From Serratia sp. H1w (lineage in GTDB: Bacteria > Pseudomonadota > Gammaproteobacteria > Enterobacterales > Enterobacteriaceae): a stretch of DNA of 56,542 bases. The position numbers and the translations under genes were made by a program. This document shows positions 50,399-56,542 of this stretch, one piece after another. Each line of letters opens with the position of its first letter. The stretch's first letter is position 1. The notes beneath the pieces are model-generated. The model searched no databases. It saw nothing but the letters and a program-made list of their open reading frames with translations, and was not told where the DNA came from. The DNA is taken from positions 1 through 56,542 of the forward strand of contig NZ_AYMQ01000051.1 of assembly GCF_000633355.1 (NCBI RefSeq), in the 5' to 3' direction.

Positions 50399-51367
50399 AT
50401 GAGTTCACAAAGTGTCGCAGCTAAGCGCTGGTTCAGTAAAGAGTGGCTGTTGGAGCAGAAATCGCTGATTGCCCTGTTGGTGCTGATTGCCGTGGTTTCT
50501 TCCATGAGCCCGAATTTCTTCACAGTTAATAACCTGTTCAATATTTTGCAGCAAACCTCGGTCAACGCCATTATGGCGGTCGGTATGACGCTGGTGATCC
50601 TGACCTCCGGTATCGATTTGTCGGTCGGTTCACTGTTGGCACTGACCGGAGCGGTAGCCGCTTCGATTGTCGGGTTTGAAGTCAATGCGGTAGTGGCTGT
50701 GGCCGCTGCGCTGGCACTGGGGGCGGCCGTCGGGGCTTGTACCGGGATCATCGTGGCCAAAGGCAAGGTGCAGGCGTTTATTGCCACCCTGGTAATGATG
50801 TTGTTACTGCGCGGTGTCACCATGGTGTACACCAACGGTAGCCCGGTCAATACCGGCTTTACCGACGTTGCCGACGCCTTCGGTTGGTTCGGGATTGGCC
50901 GCCCGCTGGGGGTTCCGACCCCAATCTGGATCATGGCCATCGTGTTTATCGCCGCCTGGTATATGCTGCATCACACCCGTCTTGGCCGCTATATCTATGC
51001 GCTGGGTGGTAACGAAGCGGCTACCCGCCTTTCCGGTATCAGCGTCGATAAAGTTAAAATCATCGTTTATTCCCTGTGTGGCCTGTTGGCGGCATTGGCG
51101 GGAGTCATTGAAGTGGCTCGCCTGTCTTCCGCACAACCTACAGCGGGTACTGGCTATGAGCTGGATGCTATCGCGGCGGTCGTGCTGGGTGGGACTAGCC
51201 TGGCGGGCGGTAAAGGGCGTATCGTCGGTACACTGATCGGGGCGCTGATCCTTGGCTTCCTGAACAACGGTTTGAATTTACTGGGTGTTTCTTCCTACTA
51301 CCAAATGATCGTGAAAGCAGCCGTTATTCTGCTGGCGGTTCTGGTAGACAACAAAAGTAACAAGTAA
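50399..51367 (+). CDS. rbsC: RbsC, ribose ABC transporter permease
   Basis: A 322-residue inner-membrane permease with 8-10 helices. Family motifs are [25 protein letters not shown] and [36 protein letters not shown]. It lies 6 bp after rbsA, and the ribosome site sits in the rbsA stop region. Confidence 0.96.
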   Translation: MSSQSVAAKRWFSKEWLLEQKSLIALLVLIAVVSSMSPNFFTVNNLFNILQQTSVNAIMAVGMTLVILTSGIDLSVGSLLALTGAVAASIVGFEVNAVVAVAAALALGAAVGACTGIIVAKGKVQAFIATLVMMLLLRGVTMVYTNGSPVNTGFTDVADAFGWFGIGRPLGVPTPIWIMAIVFIAAWYMLHHTRLGRYIYALGGNEAATRLSGISVDKVKIIVYSLCGLLAALAGVIEVARLSSAQPTAGTGYELDAIAAVVLGGTSLAGGKGRIVGTLIGALILGFLNNGLNLLGVSSYYQMIVKAAVILLAVLVDNKSNK

Positions 51368-51392
51368 CCTCTCCCCTACAGGAATCACGACC

Positions 51393-52280
51393 ATGAAAAT
51401 GAAAAAACTGGCAACCTTAGTTTCGGTCATCGCGTTAAGCGCCACCCTGAGTGCTAACGCCTTGGCAAAAGATACCATCGCGCTGGTGGTCTCTACGCTC
51501 AACAACCCGTTCTTTGTTTCGATGAAAGAGGGGGCGCAGTTGGAAGCCAACAAACTGGGTTATAACCTGGTCGTGCTGGACTCCCAGAACAACCCGGCGA
51601 AAGAGTTGGCCAACGTGCAGGATCTGATGGTACAGAATCCGAAGCTGCTGCTGATTAACCCAACCGACTCTGATGCGGTAGGTAACGCCATCAAGATGGC
51701 TAACCAGGCCAAGATCCCGGTGATTACGCTGGACCGCATGGCGGCCAAAGGCGAAGTGGTGAGCCATATCGCTTCCGATAACCGCGTGGGCGGTAAAATG
51801 GCCGGTGATTATATCGCCCAAAAAGCGGGTACTGACGCCAAGGTGATCCAGCTGGAAGGCATTGCCGGGACCTCTGCTGCTCGCGAACGTGGCGAAGGCT
51901 TCCAACAATCACTGGCGCAGAACAAGTTTAAACTGCTGGCCAGCCAACCGGCTGACTTCGATCGCACCAAGGGCCTGAACGTCATGCAGAACCTGCTGAC
52001 CGCGCATCCAGATGTGCAGGCCGTGTTTGCACAGAACGATGAAATGGCACTGGGCGCGCTGCGTGCACTGCAAACCGCCGGTAAAACGGATGTGATCGTG
52101 GTTGGTTTCGATGGTACTGCCGACGGCGTGAAAGCGGTTGAAGGCGGCAAACTGGCGGCTACCGTGGCGCAGCGCCCGGATCAGATAGGCGTGATCGGCG
52201 TTGAAACGGCCGATAAGATCTTGAAAGGCGAGAAAGTACCGGCGACTATCCCGGTTGATTTGAAACTGGTTACCAAGTAA
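51393..52280 (+). CDS. rbsB: RbsB, periplasmic ribose-binding protein
   Basis: A 295-residue precursor. Signal peptide residues 1-25 ([20 protein letters not shown] then ANALA) are followed by mature [27 protein letters not shown]. Ribose contacts are in [26 protein letters not shown] and [10 protein letters not shown]. It feeds RbsAC and the chemoreceptor Trg in E. coli. A hairpin follows the stop. Confidence 0.97.
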   Translation: MKMKKLATLVSVIALSATLSANALAKDTIALVVSTLNNPFFVSMKEGAQLEANKLGYNLVVLDSQNNPAKELANVQDLMVQNPKLLLINPTDSDAVGNAIKMANQAKIPVITLDRMAAKGEVVSHIASDNRVGGKMAGDYIAQKAGTDAKVIQLEGIAGTSAARERGEGFQQSLAQNKFKLLASQPADFDRTKGLNVMQNLLTAHPDVQAVFAQNDEMALGALRALQTAGKTDVIVVGFDGTADGVKAVEGGKLAATVAQRPDQIGVIGVETADKILKGEKVPATIPVDLKLVTK

Positions 52281-52290
52281 GTCACCTCCA

Positions 52291-52321
52291 GCGCCATCGG
52301 AACGGGGCGTGACGATGGCGC
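52291..52321 (+). promoter_or_regulatory. rbsB-rbsK intercistronic hairpin
   Basis: Stem GCGCCATCG (52291-52299) with CGATGGCGC (52313-52321), loop 13 nt, no T-run. It could protect upstream rbsDACB mRNA and lower rbsK expression (inferred). Confidence 0.55.
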
Positions 52322-52342
52322 GCAATGTAAGGGATCTCTGTG

Positions 52343-53269
52343 ATGGAAACAGCAAAGCTGGTGGTGTTGGGCAGCATCAATGCCGACCATATCCTCAATA
52401 TCAAACAGTTTCCCCAGCCGGGCGAAACGGTGATCGGCCAGCAGTATAAGGTCGCCTTCGGTGGCAAAGGGGCTAATCAGGCGGTGGCTGCCGGGCGCAG
52501 CGGTGCGGATATTGCCTTTATTGCCTGCGTTGGCGCTGACGATATTGGTGAACGTATTCGCCAACAGCTGGCTAGCGATCGCATTGATACCCAACCGATA
52601 GAAGCTATCGCTGATAACACCACCGGCGTGGCGCTGATTTTCGTCAATGCCGAAGGTGAGAACGTGATTGGTATCGATGCCGGCGCCAATGCGGCGGTCA
52701 CTCCCGATTATCTCAACCGCTATCGGCAAAAGATTATCGATGCCGATGCGTTACTAATGCAGCTTGAGTCACCGTTGGAAACGGTCATTGCCGCCGCCAA
52801 GCTGGCGAAGCAGCACCAGACCCAGGTGATCCTCAACCCGGCTCCGGCCTGTGAACTGTCTGACGAACTGCTAGCCATGATCGATATGATCACCCCGAAT
52901 GAAACCGAAGCCCAGCGCCTGACCGGTGTTGCGGTTAATAACGATGCTGATGCCGATCGTGCCGCCAATATCCTGCATGCTAAAGGCATCGGCTATGTGA
53001 TTATCACCCTCGGTAGCCGTGGCGTTTGGCTGAGCGAAAACGGTAAGGGTAAGCTGGTACCGGGCTTTAAGGTCAAAGCGGTGGACACCATTGCGGCCGG
53101 TGATACCTTCAACGGTGCCTTGGTCACGGCTTTGCTCGAAGGTAAAGTGATGAGCGATGCGGTGCGTTTCGCGCATGCGGCGGCGGCGATTGCCGTTACC
53201 CGGCCAGGTGCTCAACCTTCCGTGCCGTGGCGTGAAGAGATTGACGCCTTCTTGCAGCAACAAGGATAA
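52343..53269 (+). CDS. rbsK: RbsK, ribokinase
   Basis: A 308-residue PfkB-family kinase. The first signature is [19 protein letters not shown]; the second is [22 protein letters not shown], with the catalytic Asp in the GD pair. It phosphorylates ribose to ribose-5-phosphate. The start is ATG 52343, with the GTG codon just before it (52340) the alternative; AAGGGA lies upstream. Confidence 0.96.
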   Translation: METAKLVVLGSINADHILNIKQFPQPGETVIGQQYKVAFGGKGANQAVAAGRSGADIAFIACVGADDIGERIRQQLASDRIDTQPIEAIADNTTGVALIFVNAEGENVIGIDAGANAAVTPDYLNRYRQKIIDADALLMQLESPLETVIAAAKLAKQHQTQVILNPAPACELSDELLAMIDMITPNETEAQRLTGVAVNNDADADRAANILHAKGIGYVIITLGSRGVWLSENGKGKLVPGFKVKAVDTIAAGDTFNGALVTALLEGKVMSDAVRFAHAAAAIAVTRPGAQPSVPWREEIDAFLQQQG

Positions 53270-53273
53270 CCCT

Positions 53274-54275
53274 TTGGCTACCATGAAAGATGTCGCCCGC
53301 CTGGCGGGTGTTTCAACCTCGACGGTTTCGCACGTAATCAATAACAATCGCTTTGTCAGCGACAGCGTGCGTGACAAAGTCATGGTGGCCGTAGAACAGC
53401 TTAACTATGCCCCTTCCGCACTGGCGCGTAGCCTGAAACTTAACACCACGCGCACTATCGGTATGCTGGTGACCTCCAGTAATAACCCATTTTATGCGGA
53501 AGTGGTGCGTGGCGTTGAACGCAGTTGCTATGAACGTGGCTACAGCCTGATCCTGTGTAATACCGAAGAAGACGTGGCGCGTATGAACAGCAGCATGGAA
53601 ACGCTGCTGCAAAAGCGGGTGGATGGCCTGTTGGTGATGTGTACCGAAAACCATCGCCCTTCGCAGGATGCGCTGAGCCGCTATCCTTCGTTACCTATCG
53701 TGATGATGGACTGGTCACCGTTCGAAGGGGCTAACGATATCATTCAGGATAACTCGTTGCTGGGGGGCGAAATGGCCACCGACCATCTGATCGCCCGTGG
53801 CTATCGCCAAATCGCCTGCATCGCCGGGCCGTTGGATAAAACCACCGCGCGCCATCGTTTGGAAGGCTATCGCCGTGCCATGCAGCGTGCCGGCCTGGAA
53901 ATCCCGCCCGGCTATGAGGTGTACTGTGATTTTGAGTTTGAAGGTGGCGTACATGCCATGAAGCAGTTGCTGGCATTAGCCGAGCCGCCTCATGCGGTGT
54001 TTGCTGGCAATGATGCCGTTGCCGTGGGCGTCTATCAGGCACTGTATCAGGCCGGGCTGACGGTGCCACAAGATATGGCGGTAATGGGCTATGACGATAT
54101 TGAACTGGCGAAATATCTGGCTCCGCCGCTCAGCACCATTCATCAGCCCAAAGATTCGCTGGGGGAGCTGGCGGTCGATGCGTTAATCAACCGCCTGCAA
54201 AATCCTGAGCGTGATGCCCAGATCCTGGTGCTGACGCCTGAGCTGGTGGAGCGGGCCTCAGTTGGCCACCGTTAA
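53274..54275 (+). CDS. rbsR: RbsR, LacI-family ribose operon repressor
   Basis: A 333-residue repressor. The N-terminal helix-turn-helix [20 protein letters not shown] is followed by the hinge [13 protein letters not shown] and a periplasmic-binding-like effector domain. It probably starts at TTG 53274, giving (M)ATMKDV as in E. coli, because AAGGAT lies 7-8 nt upstream; ATG 53283 is the alternative. It lies 4 bp after rbsK. It binds the CGAAACGTTTCG sites near rbsD. Its stop overlaps the convergent hsrA stop. Confidence 0.95.
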   Translation: MATMKDVARLAGVSTSTVSHVINNNRFVSDSVRDKVMVAVEQLNYAPSALARSLKLNTTRTIGMLVTSSNNPFYAEVVRGVERSCYERGYSLILCNTEEDVARMNSSMETLLQKRVDGLLVMCTENHRPSQDALSRYPSLPIVMMDWSPFEGANDIIQDNSLLGGEMATDHLIARGYRQIACIAGPLDKTTARHRLEGYRRAMQRAGLEIPPGYEVYCDFEFEGGVHAMKQLLALAEPPHAVFAGNDAVAVGVYQALYQAGLTVPQDMAVMGYDDIELAKYLAPPLSTIHQPKDSLGELAVDALINRLQNPERDAQILVLTPELVERASVGHR

Positions 54276-55690
54276 CCTGTGGCCTTGGCTTCTTTGCGTG
54301 ATTTCTCTCTACCGGTGATCAGATTATTACCGTCTTTCCTTCTTAACAGCAGGAAGACGAAGGCCGAAGCCACGGTGACTATCCCCATGGTAATAAAGGT
54401 GTAGTGGAACTGATCGATCATGGTACCGATCTCCATCGCCCCATAGAAGCGCAGCACGGCGGCGCTGATCGCTACGCCAAAGCTGATCGACAACTGTTGA
54501 GTCACTGCCAGCACGCTATTACCGGAACTGGCGTTGCTATCATTCAGATCGGCCAGGCTGATGGTATTCATGGCGGTAAACTGCGTCGACATCGCCATCC
54601 CTAAAATAAACAGCGGCAAAATCATCAGCCACAGCGGCATGCCTGGGCTTTGCAGTGAGAACTGCGCAATCAGCACCCCAATAACGATCGTGATACCAAC
54701 CAGCGTCTTCCGGTAACCAAACCAGCGTAGTACCTGAGTGACGGTCGACTTTGCCATCAGAGAACCCACCGCCGTTGGGGCCATCATGCAACCGGCAACG
54801 ATCGCCGAATAGCCAAAGGCCACCTGCAACATCAATGGCATCAGGAAGGGCACACAGCCGGTCCCCAAGCGTGAGGCTACGTTGCCAGCAATACCGACGG
54901 AAAAAGTACGGGTTTTGAACAGATCCAGCCCTATCAACGGTTGAGCATGGCGACGGGCGTGGATGATATAGCCAAACAGCATCACAAAGCCGCTGAGGAA
55001 CACCCCGAGAGAAATGTAATTGGCCAGCACCTGTTCGCCAAACAGCTCCAGGCCGGTGGAAATCAGCACCAGGCTAAGGCCAAACAGCATAAAACCGATG
55101 AAATCGAACGGCCGCTTCGGCGTGGTGAAGTCCGGCATGTATTTGCGGGCATAAACGATGCCGAGTAGGCCAATCGGGATGTTAATCAGGAAGATCCAAT
55201 GCCAGGTGGCGTAGGTGACCAGCCAACCACCCAGCAACGGCCCCATGATTGGCCCCACCAGACCGGGCATGGTGACAAAGTTCAGCACCGGCAACAGCTC
55301 ACTGCGCGGATAAGCCCGCAACAGGGCAAGACGCGCCACGGGCATCATCATTGCGCCGCCAATCCCTTGCAAAATGCGTGAGGCGACCAGGAAACTCAGC
55401 GTGGGTGACAAGGCACATAATAGTGAGCCGAAGGTAAACAGCGATACGGCGATGATAAACACCCGCCGGGTACCAAAGCGATCTGCCAGCCAACCACTGA
55501 CCGGGATCAGCATCGCTACCGTCAGGGTATAGCTGATCACCGCCGACTGCATCGCCAGGGGGGAACGGTTCAGGCTATGGGCTATCGCCGGTAGGGCGGT
55601 ATTGAGGATAGTGGCATCCAACGCCTGCATAAAGAACGCCATCGCGGCGATCCAAGGTAACCCGGCCATGCTGCGTGCAGATTTTGTCAT
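54272..55690 (-). CDS. hsrA: HsrA (YieO), MFS drug:H+ antiporter of the DHA2 family
   Basis: A 472-residue inner-membrane protein with about 14 helices. MFS motif A-like is [14 protein letters not shown], and the DHA2 antiporter motif C is [15 protein letters not shown]. It is placed after rbsR as in E. coli (hsrA/yieO). Its substrate is unknown. Its stop overlaps the rbsR stop by 3 nt on the opposite strand, so the two transcripts converge without an obvious terminator. Confidence 0.9.
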   Translation of the reverse strand: MTKSARSMAGLPWIAAMAFFMQALDATILNTALPAIAHSLNRSPLAMQSAVISYTLTVAMLIPVSGWLADRFGTRRVFIIAVSLFTFGSLLCALSPTLSFLVASRILQGIGGAMMMPVARLALLRAYPRSELLPVLNFVTMPGLVGPIMGPLLGGWLVTYATWHWIFLINIPIGLLGIVYARKYMPDFTTPKRPFDFIGFMLFGLSLVLISTGLELFGEQVLANYISLGVFLSGFVMLFGYIIHARRHAQPLIGLDLFKTRTFSVGIAGNVASRLGTGCVPFLMPLMLQVAFGYSAIVAGCMMAPTAVGSLMAKSTVTQVLRWFGYRKTLVGITIVIGVLIAQFSLQSPGMPLWLMILPLFILGMAMSTQFTAMNTISLADLNDSNASSGNSVLAVTQQLSISFGVAISAAVLRFYGAMEIGTMIDQFHYTFITMGIVTVASAFVFLLLRRKDGNNLITGREKSRKEAKATG

Positions 55691-55727
55691 CGTGATCCCA
55701 TCTTCCTTCTATATATAGCTGCGGGGT

Positions 55728-56417
55728 TTACGCATTACCCTGTAGCAAGGTTTGGCAGGCTGCGAGTGCTGCGGTGCTGTTACCGGCGACAATAGCGTCC
55801 ACTATGGCCTGATGGTGTTGTAGTTTTATCACTTCATTCCCGGTGATGGCACGGAAATAGCTTTGATAGACCGAACTGAACAGGTTGGCGAACGAAGTCA
55901 GAAAGGGATTGGCGCTGGCTTCATAGATCAGCTGGTGGTACTGGGTATCAACCTCAATCCAGCGTTCGCGGTCAAAATCCTGGTGTAGCCCCTGCATCTC
56001 AGCCATCAGCGTGACTAATCGCGCCTTTTGCTCCTGGGTGGCATGGATTGCGGCCAATGAACAGGCTTGTGGTTCGAGTGAGGTGCGCAGGATAAGAAAA
56101 TGCTGCATCACCTGGCCGAAGTTCTCCCTGGTCATCCACCAGGTCAGCAGATCCTGATCGAGGAAGTTCCATTGGCCCTGGGGCATCACCCGGGTACCGA
56201 TGCGGGGGCGTGGTAACAGCATACCTTTGGCCGCCAGCATTTTCACCGCTTCGCGTACCGCAGTACGGCTGACACCAAACTGTTCTGCCAAATCCATCTC
56301 ACCGGGCAGGATGCTGCCGGCTTGATATTCACCGGCCAGGATCTGTTGGCCGAGCTTTTCTGCCAGCAGATAGGAAAGATTTCGCTGTGCGGCCTGTTGT
56401 TGAGCATCGAATTGCAT
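55728..56417 (-). CDS. yieP: YieP, GntR/FadR-family regulator
   Basis: A 229-residue regulator with an N-terminal winged helix (LAEKLGQQILAGEYQAGSILPGEMDLAEQFGVSRTAVREAVKMLAAKGML) and a C-terminal FCD helical domain with metal-binding His/Asp (DTQYHQLIYEASANPF, HQAIVDAIVAGN). The start is ATG 56417 (MQFDAQQQAAQRNL), with AAAGGA upstream, which fits the E. coli length of 230; ATG 56453 is possible. In E. coli it is followed by an rRNA operon, which would lie beyond this window. Confidence 0.9.
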   Translation of the reverse strand: MQFDAQQQAAQRNLSYLLAEKLGQQILAGEYQAGSILPGEMDLAEQFGVSRTAVREAVKMLAAKGMLLPRPRIGTRVMPQGQWNFLDQDLLTWWMTRENFGQVMQHFLILRTSLEPQACSLAAIHATQEQKARLVTLMAEMQGLHQDFDRERWIEVDTQYHQLIYEASANPFLTSFANLFSSVYQSYFRAITGNEVIKLQHHQAIVDAIVAGNSTAALAACQTLLQGNA

Positions 56418-56542
56418 GGCTGCGGTTCCTTTAACTGCATTGTTATCTTTCATTTTACGCCAGGGAACGCCCGCTGTTACGGCTGTTTTCGAGGAAAAGT
56501 GGCAAAAACGCTGAACAAGACAGCGTTTTGCCGAAAAAAGCC

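Noticed and set aside
56418-56542. Expected rRNA operon next to yieP
   Set aside because: The window ends 125 bp past yieP. No 16S leader or rRNA sequence is present.

Overview
The window is chromosomal DNA from a member of the Enterobacterales. Serratia or a close Yersiniaceae relative is the most likely source. This is inferred from gene content, gene order and protein similarity recalled from memory, since no search was possible. The backbone is the replication-origin neighbourhood of an enteric chromosome, read here as adeP-yieH, phoU-pstBACS, glmS-glmU, the ATP synthase operon atpCDGAHFEBI, rsmG-mnmG, oriC, mioC, asnC/asnA, viaA-ravA, kup, rbsDACBKR and hsrA-yieP. These genes follow the same relative order as in Escherichia coli. 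A recognisable oriC lies at about 34050-34333, with three AT-rich 13-mers, DnaA boxes and dense GATC sites.

Accessory DNA sits in three junctions of this backbone. (1) Between yieH and phoU (3.5-12 kb), where E. coli carries the bgl region, there is a divergent LysR regulator and a four-gene operon: an MFS transporter, a protein of the formaldehyde-activating-enzyme (Fae) family, an aldo/keto reductase and a GabD-like aldehyde dehydrogenase. A polar amino-acid ABC importer without an ATPase gene follows. (2) Between pstS and glmS (16.7-20 kb) lie a HigB2/HigA2-type toxin-antitoxin pair and a two-gene operon encoding an ATP-grasp ligase and a GNAT-like protein. (3) Between asnA and viaA (37-43.1 kb) lies a four-gene chaperone-usher fimbrial operon behind a long AT-rich leader.

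Two genes are broken by small length changes at simple repeats. The first gene of the window (signal peptide plus alpha/beta-hydrolase fold) is shifted by an exact 10-bp tandem duplication, and removing one copy restores a single 351-codon frame. The fimbrial usher is shifted at a run of six G, and one more G would restore an usher of about 871 residues. Either could be a real mutation, a phase-variable state or an assembly error.

Intergenic gaps carry a dispersed family of short palindromes in two motifs (GGGCGCAGCATGCAGCGCCC-like and CCCTCACCCTAACCCTCTCC-like). They sit next to stop codons or operon ends and are twice joined into a composite. Regulatory sites that can be read directly include paired Pho boxes before pstS, two RbsR-type palindromes with a CRP-like half-site before rbsD, a DnaA box upstream of mioC, and several intrinsic terminators.

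The best candidates for an undescribed system are the Fae-like/MFS/AKR/ALDH operon, because the usual Fae cofactor tetrahydromethanopterin is not expected in this group, and the ATP-grasp/GNAT pair, which looks like a small amide-ligation and acylation module of unknown product.
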